Shown piece after piece: positions 1-10,718 of a DNA stretch of 64,000 nt. The translations under genes and the position numbers were made by a program. The stretch comes from Chrysemys picta bellii. Its lineage: Eukaryota > Chordata > Testudines > Emydidae. The stretch's first letter is position 1. The number at the start of each line of letters is the position of its first letter. Below the pieces are notes generated by a model, which was given only the letters and a program-made list of their open reading frames with translations, had not been told where the DNA came from and searched no databases. Location of the stretch: the NCBI RefSeq assembly GCF_011386835.1, contig NC_088800.1, positions 14,346,572 to 14,410,571 on the forward strand, written 5' to 3'.

Positions 1-276
1 GGGGGCTGCCACAGTGAGAAAGATTCTGGGACACAGGCTTATGGGAGGAAAAAAGGGGATGGGTTTGTAGTGGCAGGTAGAAAAAGGCAGCGAAGCTTTG
101 GGATTAGGTCTATCTATAGTCTTTCCTTTTCCTGAACCGTCTATACTAGGATTTCAAAACACTTTACAAGCATTAGCTTATTCTCTCAACATGGTGGCAA
201 GGCTGGAATGAATTTTTAGTGTCAGCTCTTTGGAGCAGCCGACCTGCTTCCTGTTACCTTTGGTAAGTGCCTAGCA

Positions 277-527
277 CAGGGGTCGGCAACCTCTGGCACG
301 CAGCTCGCCAGGGTAAGCATCCTGGCGGGCTGGACCAGTTTGTTTACCTGTCGCCTCCACAGGTTCAGCCGATCGCAGCTCCCACTGGCCGCGGTTTGCC
401 GCTGCAGGCCAATGGGGGCGGCAGGAAGTGGCGCAGGCAGAGGGATGTGCTCGCCATGGCTTCCCGCCGCCCCCATTGGCCCAGAGCGGCGAACCGCGGC
501 CAGTGGGAGCCGCGATTGGCCGAACCT
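277..527. mobile_element. Palindromic hAT-type MITE, family A, right end missing
   Basis: It starts with the CAGGGGTCGGCAACC terminus and has the GC-rich core with inverted CCAATGG/CCATTGG motifs. It stops after GGCCGAACCT, so the last 80 bp or so of a full copy is absent. The 8-bp flank GCCTAGCA occurs on both sides (269-276 and 528-535). Confidence 0.85.
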
Positions 528-544
528 GCCTAGCACATTGTGGA

Positions 545-665
545 TGCATCAGAAACAAAATGTTATTATCCCCATTCTGCAGGCATGGGAACTGAATCAC
601 AGAAATGGGAAGCGACAGAGGTGAGAACATAACCCCTATCTCCTGACTCCCACCCCTGTGCCAGA
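545..665 (-). mobile_element. MIR-like SINE fragment
   Basis: TTATCCCCATTCTGCAGGCA followed by GGGAACTGAATCACAGA is the reverse orientation of the tRNA-derived SINE tail (compare MIR/CORE-SINE). Confidence 0.55.
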
Positions 666-1754
666 AACATAGACTGCCCTTCCTCCCAGATAGCAGAAAA
701 CCTACATAGATTAAGGAGCTAGACAGATTATCATCCTTGAATCTTGAATATAATTTTCCCACTCCCTTCTGTATCTGTTCATGTCTTTAGATTGGTCAGC
801 TCTTCAAGGCAGAGATTTGGTTTCCATTTACTATATCTGACCTGCCGGAAAGCTCTGTGTGCATTGACGGTATGATATAAATAATAAATGAAAATACCAT
901 TGGTTTTGCTCTATATATAGCAAGTGCCCTATTTTGCTCAGTTTTCTAGGGGCTGCAGGAGCCAACTTGGGGCTGCCACTTTCTCACGGCATCACTCCTG
1001 AAGGCAATAGCATGCACCGCTCTGTTAACTCCATGGGGCCTGATCTGGTGATGCAAAAGCAGAAGGAAGTGCAAGAACCCTCCCACTCTTTCACTGCAGT
1101 ACAGCCACGACAACCCTCTCTAATGCACACCTTATAACAAGAGCTTAATTTTTCCTTCTACAATTTCACCACTCACCACCTAGTGACACAGTGAGGAATT
1201 TAAAACCATTTCCTGAGAGTGCCTAACAAACAGTTGATGCAGAGGAACTGGGGGGAGTCACAGTTTTTGTTGGGGCTGTTGCACCAAAAAAAACTGACAG
1301 ATTTTTTTTAATAAAATATGTAGAATCCTGATGACATTCCATCTAGATTACAGCCATTTTATAGAAGTAAAATGAGATCACCAAGTCCCTCAAAAGGGCT
1401 TTCCTCCACACACAACCACTACCCCAGTTATATGCCAAATATTCAGTGTCAAAAGAATGGGAATCCACTCTAAGGGGCGTCAGAGTAACCCATGATACAC
1501 TGCATGCCCTAAGCCCTTCTCTCACGGACAAGTCATGGAGCAAGAACCACCAAAACACTGCAGAATGCAAAGTCAAAAACCAGTCAGTCATTTTCTTTTC
1601 CGTCAAACGTTCACCCTTTTTCCCCTTAAGATGCTGATTAAGATTCCTGTCAAAGAAGAAAGTGGGGTCCCCTGCCATCATATTGCATGGGTTGGGCAAA
1701 CTTCACAAGCTAATTAGGGCCATGCCTGGTCTGTACGTAGTTGATCAGACCCAA

Positions 1755-1975
1755 GTGTCCCATCATGATGTTGTGTTGTTGTTCAAGCCGCCATCTTTCA
1801 GATGAGACTTGACACAATGACCATGACCATTCAAAGCCCCCAAAGACGTCATGGCACCTTTTTGCACCAATAGGTATGTTAGCTCTTACGTCATGGCCAG
1901 TTTGGATAATTACATCCTCCCTCCCTAAAATCCCCTTAGATTTCAACTGGTTACACAACTCTTTTTCACACCCGT
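1755..1975 (+). mobile_element. Possible ancient SINE
   Basis: CCATCTTTCAGATGAGACTT, then GTCATGGCACCTTTTTGCAC and TCATGGCCAGTTTGG, resembles a widespread old vertebrate SINE tail. It is highly diverged, so the call is tentative. Confidence 0.35.
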
Positions 1976-2150
1976 GTCTAGACTCTTGTGCAATGTTGCT
2001 CCATGCTGGTAAACAGTTACTATATTGTGCACCAGAGGGAACTGTATTTTAATGAGAGGTTCAGCGATCCTGGTGCATAGCTTGTATAGCAGCCTGTTAA
2101 GTGCTCCGAGATGCAAGGCACTACAGAAACGTAAGCTGTGACTCTCTCAC

Positions 2151-2447
2151 CTGGAAAGGGCTTCTCGAGGAAGTGCCCTTTGATGGTCTGGTTGGCTGTC
2201 CCCAGCGGGTTGGTGGCCACGAGGGTGTAGTTGCCATTGTTGTAGTGAGTGGGCTTGTTGAAGAGTAGACAGCCCTCAGACACTTCACCCTGCTGATAGA
2301 ACTCCATGCGGATGATCTCAGTCTCCCTGAGGACCTGGCCATTGTGCAGCCAGTGAAGGCTGGGCGCTGGGTTCCCATGCACCACAAACTCAATGCAATG
2401 CTCCAGACGCAGCTCTGGCTCCTCCAGGCTCTGAATGCGTGGCGGAT
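2151..2447 (-). CDS. NTRK3: NTRK3 exon, second Ig-like (ligand-binding) domain (partial CDS)
   Basis: A 297-nt exon, phase 1 in and phase 1 out, encoding the whole membrane-proximal Ig-like domain, which in Trk receptors holds the main neurotrophin-binding surface. It reads (Y)PPRIQSLEEPELRLEHC..., NPAPSLHWLHNGQVL, GEVSEGCLLFNKPTHYNNGN, then NPLGTANQTIKGHF and ends EKPFP plus one base. The disulphide cysteines (LEHC and SEGC) and the core tryptophan are present, and NYT and NQT are sequons. NPAPSLHWLHNGQVLRETEI differs from the mammalian NPPPTLHWLHNGQPLRESKI and is closer to bird TrkC as I remember it. The acceptor is ATGCTAG and the donor GTGAGA. Confidence 0.97.
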
Positions 2448-5400
2448 CTAGCATAGAGAAACACAATGCAAACCTGTGGGACTCAAGTAAACTCACGTGT
2501 TCCAGGCAGAGATGATTGCCTCATCTCCCAGTAGGCAGCCAGCCACCAAAGCGCACTTGAACAGCTAGAGGAAACTCCCATCCCATGGCCGAATTTGCTG
2601 TGCGTGCAACCTACACGCTACTGCAGCTGCAATGTGAACTGGGATCCTTGTCGTCTGTAAGCAGCAGCCTTACCAGGTGAGCTGGAATGGAGCCTTGCCC
2701 AAAGGAACCCAGCCTGGTTTTGGCAGTAGGAGATGACCTGCTGTTATTTAATTGTCTCGTCCCTTCCCTCTGGACTTGATGACACGAAATCAACTAAGCT
2801 TGTCTCAGCTGGGAGTTGCTCTCATAGCATTTCATAGCACTCACATCACACTGGTGCAAGGCCCTTCCCAACACGTGTTTGAGGGTTGTTCACATTCATT
2901 TTAGTGGGCATGTAACGAGCAGTGCAGGATAGAGGGACAGTCAGTCTCAACAGTCAAAATCCCCAATAAAGAAACACGTAACCAGGCTCCGCCCTGCCCT
3001 GGATAATGGCTACATAATAGAAATTAAAAATGTCCACTGGAACCCCTTACTTTGCAGCCCCACTCCTCCTCACCCCACCAGTTTAATTCCCAAGTGGCCC
3101 TGCTTCACAGCAGCCTTTGCTCTGGTGTGGAGGACCGAATGGGTTCATGCAAAGCATCAACCTGAAGGGGCACCACTGAGCCACTCTAGCCTCTATAAAG
3201 GCAGCACTACAAGCAGTGCCAGCTCCATAGGTCTGGGAAACAAGGTCTGAGATCAGATCTTGCATTTGGACCCCTGCAGACCAGCCCAAATTAAGTTTGT
3301 AACTCCACTTAGCATATTGTTGTATTCCCCCTTGGGGCTCTCTGGTCACATTCAGTAGTTTAGGAATTCTCAGCCATTCAAGCAAATATCCCTCAGGACT
3401 TCTGAATGGCTGCATATCCTTGGGGGCTTTGATTGGTTGAATCTCCCTGGGGGAGCTCTAATTGGTTGAATATCCTCCAGGATTGTTACAATTAGAGGGC
3501 ATGTAGCAGGACAGGGATTAAAGCTGGGAGCTCACCTCCATTTAATACATATTGACGGTCCCCTCTCCTGAGAGGCCTCTGAACTGAGGATATCCACGCC
3601 TCAAGAATTCAAACTCCGCTCCACCATCGCTGATGAAAACTTAATTACAGCATCACATGTAAGGCCCCAAACACTGAGGCCACAGAGCATGACCAAAGAT
3701 GGCCCAGTACTGTGGGGCAAGGATCACGATTTCCTAAGATTCTTCTATTCTTTCCTAAGCACTCTCCTTTCCCTGGCTCTCACCCCATACTGAGGGCTGG
3801 GGTCATGCCCCCAGGCAGCCCCTAACTAACAGGAAAGATCCATCAACTTTCCTCTCTCTTTTTTGTAAAGATGGTCAACGTTTCATGCAGTGGAGGATTA
3901 ATAATTTTGCCGCCACTAGGCCGGGAAATAATTGCTGCCCTGGCCCCGCCCCGACTCCGCCCTTTTCCCGCCCCCATCACAATCCCCTCCCCAAAGTCCC
4001 CACCCCAACTCCGCCCCCTCCCTTCCCCTATTGGATCCCTTCCCCAAATCTCCGCCCCCAGCCCCGCCTCTTCCCCAGCGCGCGGCGTTCCCCCTCCTCC
4101 CTCCCTGCCCCGCGAAACAGTTGTTTCGCGGCACAAGCGCTGGGAGGGGAGAGAAACAGGACGCGGACGCGTGCTTGCAGAGGAGGCGGAGGTGAGCTGG
4201 AGCAGGGGGGCGGGGCGCGGAGGGGAGCTTCTGCCCCTACAAATTTGTCGGCCTAAGCAATAATATGGCGCTGGTTTCATGTTGTGAAAGTGGAGGAACA
4301 CCAATGCCAAAGAGAGAGAGGTAGAGCTGGGAGGAGCCGTGCAAGATTCTCCACTCACAACTCAGCCAATGGACCTCAATCCTGAAACACGGCTGCTAAC
4401 CCAGAGACTGTGCAGAGTCCCACCCAGCATGTTTCACCTGTAAGCCTCGGTCGGAATTTAGTTCCATACATCTCTGGGTGAATGACTAGGAGGGTACCAA
4501 AGCAATTAGTCACCGATACACCAAAATATCAGCTCTTTTCAGAATGATTACATTAGAGCAAGTATGGTACAAACTGGCACTGGCTTGCAGGATTCTGGAC
4601 ATGAAAATTAGCATCAACATGGTGGCACTTAAAGGGTTTGCAGTAAACGACTCCAGAGTAAAGCACTTTACCTGTCTCCTTCCAGCTGATCAGATCTGGA
4701 ACTGTATTAATTTAGGCAACCAAAGCCCCCAACCCATCCAAACACACCAAAATTATTTATTTTGGGGGAGACCAGAGAATGATGTACCTTTTATTCTCCT
4801 TCCAATATTCTATTGTCTACAGTTCTGCCTCATCTCTATAGGCACCCAATGGTGCCCGCGCTGCATGGGATAACAGGGCATAATTCTCCAGTTTACACAG
4901 GTACCAGCAGGGGTGAGGGATGGGGGATTTCCAGACCACAGATTAAGGGCAAATGTTATGGACCCAGCAACACATGGTAAGTCCCGGCTGCCTGAGGCAG
5001 CAAAGCTGCGTAAACTCCTGCTAAGGTCTGGTTTTTATTAAGTTATATTAGGAAGCACATGAAAGTTTAGCTCTCTACAGCCTATAAGTAAATTGTTTTA
5101 AACCTTGTTTGGCACATGTTTACACAGTGTTCACTGATTAACCTGGTAGGAACAGAGCTGGGATGAAATCCTGACTCCACTGTAGTCAATGGCAAAACTT
5201 CCATGGATTTCAATGAGGCTAAGGGATGAGTGACTCACTTACAAATGCAGAGAGAAGGTTTTAGCCCCTGCTGGGCACATCCTCACCCCACTGGATTTTC
5301 CAGTGCTGCTTTGTGAATGCAAGTAGCCACTTGAACGTGCCAGTGAGGCATGCAGGCACAGACTCAGCCGTTCAACCCATCAGGTGCCCACTGCACATGT

Positions 5401-5721
5401 GCAAGTGTGGGACTGGCACACCCACACCGGGAGTATGCCCGTTTCTGCAGGGAAGCTAAAATGGAGAGAAGCTGGAGGACACAGTAATTGGCCCATAATG
5501 AAAGCTCTGTACATTTCCTTTTACAGTCCTAGAACTGGTCCCTGCCTCAGTCTCCTGCAGCAATTCTGACTCCGTGTCCACATCCTCCACGGCAGCAAAT
5601 CAAGATAAGCACAGCATAGCCTGGTGACACACAATTCCCCACGGGAGACACATTCAAATAGTTCCCATGCTCACCCTCCCATCAGCCCATGTATAGCCAG
5701 CATCTCCCTGCCTCTACTTAC
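2448..5721 (-). other. NTRK3 intron between the 5722-5863 and 2151-2447 exons
   Basis: A 3274-bp intron. The only notable content is the CpG-rich block at 3925-4240. I see nothing recognisable in the remainder. Confidence 0.85.
3925..4240. promoter_or_regulatory. CpG-rich block with a palindrome, probably repeat-derived
   Basis: A sharp GC- and CpG-rich patch with several GC boxes (CCCCGCCCC, GGGGCGGGGC) inside an AT-richer intron. A 22-bp near-perfect palindrome at 4110-4131 has arms CCGCGAAACA and TGTTTCGCGG. I suspect a GC-rich transposable element rather than a true promoter. Reading frames here are artefacts. Confidence 0.4.
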
Positions 5722-5863
5722 AGTAGACCGTGAGCAGCACACTGGCATTGGTCATTCCCACCACGTTCTCAGCAATACATGTCAGGAGGAACCCGTTATC
5801 CTCACTGGTGACGTTCACCAGAGTCAAATTGATGGCATGAACGTTAGTCCAGTTGAGGTTCGT
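5722..5863 (-). CDS. NTRK3: NTRK3 exon, second half of first Ig-like domain (partial CDS)
   Basis: A 142-nt exon, phase 0 in and phase 1 out. It reads TNLNWTNVHAINLTLVNVTS, then EDNGFLLTCIAENVVGM and TNASVLLTVY. It carries the second cysteine (LLTC) of the first Ig disulphide and four sequons (NWT, NLT, NVT, NAS), so this part of the receptor should be heavily glycosylated. Only a few conservative changes separate it from mammalian TrkC. The acceptor is TTTGCAG and the donor GTAAGT. The last base T joins AT of the next exon to make Tyr. The intron before it is the shortest in the window (683 bp). Confidence 0.97.
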
Positions 5864-6546
5864 CTGCAAATCCCCAAAAAGAACAATAAGGACAAAACCA
5901 ACAAATGATGCCAGCCTGCCCACCTCCCGGGCCCAGGACCAGAAGATCCCAACTCCTGTATGAAATGCCATGGTCTCTAACAACTGTGGCCGGGCAGGAT
6001 TTCAGTTTCATGGCACCACGAGCACCACAGTGCACCCACGCACTTGGTCCAAGGAGGTTATAATCACAGCTTCTGAAACAGTGCTAAGCAGGGTATGTCC
6101 CTGCCTCTACTTGCAGTTAAACCACGTTCAGCTGCACCTATTGTTGACACACCATTGTCAGCGACAGATAATTTTGCTCATGGAGACAGGCTAACATGCA
6201 ACCAAGGGAGCACTGAAGGTGTGAAACGATCAGCCCGCAGGAAGAGCTGTTTTCCTGCCTGGATTCAATATCTGCATGCCACCCGCTAATACTCTGCTAA
6301 CCCAGGGTTCCTAATCTGACGCTGGTGGGGACTATACAATCCATTTCAAACAATCCCTGCATTTCACTTCTCCCCCGTGGTGATCAACACTCATCCAGCC
6401 CTATTAAAATGGAATACAAAGGAAACGAAGACCCGGAAAATTCCCACGGCCAACACCCCAACTGCTGTGCTGTGTGTTAACACCCTGGCGATGGACCTTG
6501 GCAAGGGCAGTCAATGCCCAGCCACGCAAGCCCCTGGGCCTCCTAC
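5864..6546 (-). other. NTRK3 683-bp intron inside the first Ig-like domain
   Basis: A phase-0 intron that splits the first Ig-like domain between its two cysteines. I see no repeat or other feature in it. Confidence 0.9.
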
Positions 6547-6689
6547 CTGGTGAGTAGTGATGGAGTGCAGATCTGCAACCGTCCAGTCTACGTCTGGCAG
6601 CGGCGAGCCTGAGCCATTGCAGGTGATCACCGCGTTCTCACCTTCCCGCACAGTCAGGTTAATGTGGCTGACGCTGATCTCGGGCAGAT
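6547..6689 (-). CDS. NTRK3: NTRK3 exon, first half of first Ig-like domain (partial CDS)
   Basis: A 143-nt exon, phase 1 in and phase 0 out. It reads (D)LPEISVSHINLTVREGENAV, then ITCNGSGSPLPDVDW, and ends at HQ. Mammalian TrkC reads DLPEISVSHVNLTVREGDNA in the same place. It carries the first cysteine (ITC) of the Ig disulphide and the core tryptophan (DVDW), with NLT and NGS sequons. The first two bases AT complete the Asp codon begun with G in the 9087-9244 exon. The acceptor ends CTCTTAG and the donor is GTAGGA. The linker after the tryptophan (TVADLHSITTHQ) differs most from the mammalian form, as expected for a loop. Confidence 0.96.
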
Positions 6690-9086
6690 CTAAGAGAGTC
6701 AAACACCAGGACACTTAGGGCACCCTGGCCAGCCAAGGCACTTGGATTCTGATCCCCATGAGCTCCGTCTCCCAGCCAGGCTTCACCTTACAGCAAAGCA
6801 GCCTGCACTGTCCTGTGCTTCCGAATGAAGGAAGGGGAGGGGGAAGTACAGGAGGTGGCAAGTAACTTGGCCTTCTCGTGCTGGAAGAGATGAGTGACAC
6901 GGGGGACATCACCAGGTGGATGGATGGATCTTCTCTGTGTTTTGCAATTCTGACATTGCACACAAGTCAGGAAGTTTGGCCCAAGTGCTAGTTGCCATCC
7001 AAACCTATGTCCCTTCTCCCCTTTCCCCCAAGCCCCTGGCACCTGTATCCTGGGCTAGTGCAGAGGTCTGGGAGGAATAAAGCCGCTTCTAAGGAATCAC
7101 TGGCAAGAGATCCAGCCTGAGCTAGGACAGGGCACAGAGCTCCTGGCACTTAAGGGGAAGAGAGAGAGTTTCTCTCTAATTTATAACGATCGAGAGAAGA
7201 TGACCAGGGACGTGTCTTCATATTAACAACATCTCTGCTAATGAAAGACGCCCCTGCTCTTCCCTCTGAGGTGCCAAAGAAATACTGATTTATAGTGGCT
7301 CTGACTTACTCCTCTGTCCTGCTGAGTCACCCAGCCACCAAACGCTCACACAGAGTACCAGAGGCAGTGCCAGCAGCAATACAGAAGGGAGGGTGATACA
7401 CAGGAGGGTGACTGGACACAGCATGCATAAGGGGGGGCATTGAGGGCTGCAGCATGTGTAAAGGGGGGGGAGAGGGGGCCCTGAATGAACAAGATGGGAA
7501 TAGAAGGCAATGGGTCAGTGCAATGGCCTCTCTCTTCTGAAGACTTGGGTTCAAACTTTGACCCAGTTCAAAAGTGAATCCAGAGTTATGGGTCTGTTCT
7601 TGTCCCTGTGGGATCTCTGAGTCACGAGAGTCTCTAGGAATAGCAAAGGTGCTGCAGGTCAGGACTGAGATGCATTGGCAGAGCTAAGAGGGGAGCCCAA
7701 GAGAGGCTGCAATTCACTCTTGAGTAGCGTTAACACGGCAGTGAGAGTTGGGCAGGAGCCTGTACGGTGCACGTATTCTGCCACACCCCACATATCAGAC
7801 CTGAACTAGCTGCACCACCTGGCAGGACAGAATGCAAGGATAAAGTAAGCCTCGTTGGAAAATACTTTGAGCCATTTGGATGCTTGCCCACTAAATCTCT
7901 GACTGAAAGATTCATCTCGGGAGGAAAGATCTTAGCTGGGCATCTTCTTTTCCTGCCTTCTCTCTATTTTTTAGGGATCTTTAGGGGCTGTGGGGGGGGG
8001 GGTCAGTGGAGCTGCTCACCTGGTAAACCCAGGAGATTTATGTACATAAAACACGCTGTTGTTCTCTCATGTCCAATAGCAGTAGGAGTCCCCTCTCCCC
8101 CTTTCCTTGTTCATGGAGGATTTTCTAATCATTGAGGATTATTCTTCTCATTTGTGGAGGAAATTATAGTTCTCTCTCAAATCTCTTTAGTTCTCCTACC
8201 TGCAGATATTTCAGCCCATGTCCAGGTTTTAATAAAGAAGGGTTAGACTAAAGAGACATTATAAACTTGAAAGTCATATGCCGTATCTCCAGCTGAACAC
8301 AGTGCATCTACTGTTGTTACAAGAAACACCCTAACACTCCTAGAATAGAAAGATGTAAAATTAAAAAAAAAAATGTTTCTCTTTTTTCCCCAGACTGTTC
8401 ATTTGACAGCTCCTAGTCTGCAGCCTCCTTCACGGCTCCGTTCTTGGTACAGGACCTTCCCTAGGTCCTGCTTGCCAGTACCAGCAGTAGTGGAGCTGAA
8501 ACTGAAAAGGCAGCAGACTAAGGGTGAACAAAGGGAAAGTGCTGGGAGAAGGGGCAGCCCAGAGCATGTTTGAGGTTGCTCATAGGCCCACCCAAAAAGA
8601 CCAGCAGGGAGCAGAAAAATATACAATCACGTGCGCACGCACACACACACGTAAAACTTGAAGGATCTGCTATTTTAAATGTGCACCAACTGAAAAAATT
8701 ATTTAAAAAAAATCAAGCTGCCCGTGTCCCTTTAATACAAGTAGTTTCTAGTGTCGGTTAAACAGAAGGATAACCACAGGAAGCATATCCGGTCTCGAAC
8801 AAATGGACAATTCCTGCTGCTTCAGGCTAAGGCATGGACCAACCACAATGCACCTTGGCTGATGATATTATGCCACTGAGGGAATTTCTTCCCAAACACA
8901 GCTGATGATTAGCTAATGCTCTGAACCATGAGGAATAATATTCCAAGTTCAACTACAGACACCATTTGTATTCATAAACTATCCTAATCTATTCCCTGTC
9001 ATTGGGTACTCCTTGTAGGACGGGCAAGGGGCCTCTCCTGGCCTTGGGAGAAAGGTGAACCGGAGCACATATAGGGCTTTCCTTAC
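6690..9086 (-). other. NTRK3 intron between the 9087-9244 and 6547-6689 exons
   Basis: A 2397-bp phase-1 intron with G-runs near 7429-7475 and 7992-8001 and A-runs near 8361 and 8704. I recognise no transposable element. Confidence 0.85.
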
Positions 9087-9244
9087 CACACTGGGTGATG
9101 TTCATCTCCTGCAGGGGAATGACAGCAGCCTCCATGTTCATGCAGTACAGCTCCTGTTTCTGCAGGTTTGCTTCACCCTTCTCCTGCCAGAGCTGAATCC
9201 AGCGGATGTCACAGCTGCAGTTAAAAAGGTTTCTTTCGAGTGTC
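9087..9244 (-). CDS. NTRK3: NTRK3 exon, C-terminal cysteine-rich LRR cap (partial CDS)
   Basis: A 158-nt exon, phase 2 in and phase 1 out. It reads TLERNLFNCSCDIRWIQLWQ, then an EKGEANL...YCMN stretch, and ends MNITQC plus the first base of an Asp codon. The cysteines in NCSCDIRW, LYC and TQC are the conserved LRRCT cluster closing the LRR solenoid. NCS and NIT are glycosylation sequons. Mammalian TrkC has QLEQNFFNCSCDIRWMQLWQ here. The acceptor AG directly abuts a pure (CT)20 repeat on the transcript strand (plus-strand AG repeat 9247-9286). The donor is GTAAGG. The start follows from needing G to complete the Leu codon left open by the 21637-21705 exon. Confidence 0.96.
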
Positions 9245-9245
9245 C

Positions 9246-9246
<1 letters not shown>

Positions 9247-9286
<40 letters not shown>
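9247..9286. repeat. (AG)20 microsatellite next to a Trk exon
   Basis: 40 bp of uninterrupted AG on the plus strand, which is (CT)20 on the NTRK3 transcript strand. It overlaps the acceptor AG region of the 9087-9244 exon. A branch-point-like CTTCTCAC with its A near 9291 lies just upstream on the transcript. Confidence 0.97.
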
Positions 9287-9290
<4 letters not shown>

Positions 9291-9896
9291 TGAGAAGCAA
9301 GGGATGGGGTCAAATAAACAGGGTTACCATTGGTTATATGGGATCTCCGCAGAATAGCTACTAATTGTAAAAAGGCAGGGTCGCCCTTGCTACGTGCTGC
9401 GAGGCTAAAATGAGTCTCTACAGACCAGGAGAGATTCTGGGCTCCTTGGAGCTGCAAGGGGAGAAAGGGAGCATGGGGGTGCAGCCAGTTACTGCACTAG
9501 CCTTTTGGCCTTGGAAACCAAGGTTCAAATGCTATCTTGGGGTCACAAAAAAGAACGCTGTAAGCGCTCTCAAGGCCAGAGGGATATTTGGCTGGAGGGG
9601 GAGAAGGCAAGCAGATACGTTGACAGAGCTTGAAAGGCAGAGAGTGCAAGGGCTGGAATAACAAAGGATGCCGAGGTTCAGAATGGAATTGCATTGGTGG
9701 AAGGGTGTGTGCACACGCATTGGACTGCAATACTACTGGGTTGAGCTAAAGGAGAATCCTGATTCGATGTTAGCCATATGGGGCAGTTGTTCATTTGTAT
9801 GCACTCTCCAAACACACACACCCCAATTCAGAGATCTGGGTTTCACAGGAGCCCAGACATGTGACATCCATGTAACACATTGGAACGTCCCAGGAT

Positions 9897-9952
9897 TAAA
9901 TTTTGTTAGTCTCTAAGGTGCCACAAGTCCTCCTGTTCTTCTTTTTCCAGGA
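9897..9952 (+). repeat. Short dispersed-repeat fragment
   Basis: TTTTGTTAGTCTCTAAGGTG and CCACAAGTCCTCCTG are a sequence I associate with a common reptile repeat. Its class is uncertain. Confidence 0.4.
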
Positions 9953-10048
9953 TTAAATGGTTGTCACAATGCTCCACCTCATTGCCACCTAGCACAACAA
10001 AGGACTGTCTCAAAGGAGCAGACGTGACCCCATTCTCCTAAAGAAATA

Positions 10049-10242
10049 CACCTTTACCCCGATATAACGCAACCCGGTATAACGCAAATTCGGATATAAC
10101 GCGGTAAAGCAGTGCTCCGGGGGGGCGAGGCGGGGCTGCGCGCTCCGGCGGATCAAAGCAAGTTGGATATAACGCGGTTTCACCTATAACGCGGTAAGAT
10201 TTTTTTGGCTCCCGAGGGCAGTGTTCTATCGGGGTAGAGGTG
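10049..10242. mobile_element. TA-flanked MITE (Tc1/mariner- or pogo-like)
   Basis: 194 bp with inverted ends CACCTTTACCCCGATA and TATCGGGGTAGAGGTG and TA on each side (10047-10048, 10243-10244). The motif GATATAACGC recurs inside. No transposase is encoded. Confidence 0.85.
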
Positions 10243-10718
10243 TATTTATGTCTTGTGTCACAAGACCCCAGTGCTTGTGGGGGCAGGACCCTTCTGGGGG
10301 GCATTCAGCAGGGCGTGCTCAATAGAGGCTGGCAGCTCTTGTCCTTAATACTGCATCTTCGTGTAATAAAACAACGCTGCTGGCTAACACACAGCATACC
10401 AGGCATTTTAATTGAATCAAACAGTGCTGTGCTGGGACCCATTGACCGGGCTGGGAGGGAGCTCTGCCTTTAATAGACTTCATTTAAAATACACTGACAC
10501 ATATTTTATATACAGATAATTTTATTATTATTGATTTTCCAGCCTATTAGCCATTTTGTTTACATTTCTGAAAAACCCTTGCCATTCCCTTTGGACACGT
10601 GAGGTCACTGGTTCCCACAGGGGGATGTGAACCCAGCCCGGCTTGGCTGGAAGGATGACCGCTGGGATAAGAAGAGGGAGCTACTTGAGGATGTAGCATG
10701 GAGAAACATGGGAAAGGG

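Larger units (their letters stand above)
1..2150 (-). other. NTRK3 intron downstream of the last visible exon
   Basis: It holds a truncated palindromic hAT copy (277-527), a MIR-like fragment (about 545-665) and a possible ancient SINE (about 1755-1975). No further Trk exon is seen. The next one expected, encoding the juxtamembrane linker, must lie below position 1. The rest is unremarkable unique-looking sequence. Confidence 0.8.

Noticed and set aside
2151..9244. Assignment to NTRK1 or NTRK2 instead of NTRK3
   Set aside because: The Ig-domain sequences (PELRLEHC, KPTHYNNGNYTL, NVHAINLTLVNVTS) match TrkC far better than TrkA or TrkB as I know them.
9245..9457. Open frames with (Ser-Leu)n or (Arg-Glu)n runs
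   Set aside because: Translations of the (AG)20 microsatellite, not protein.
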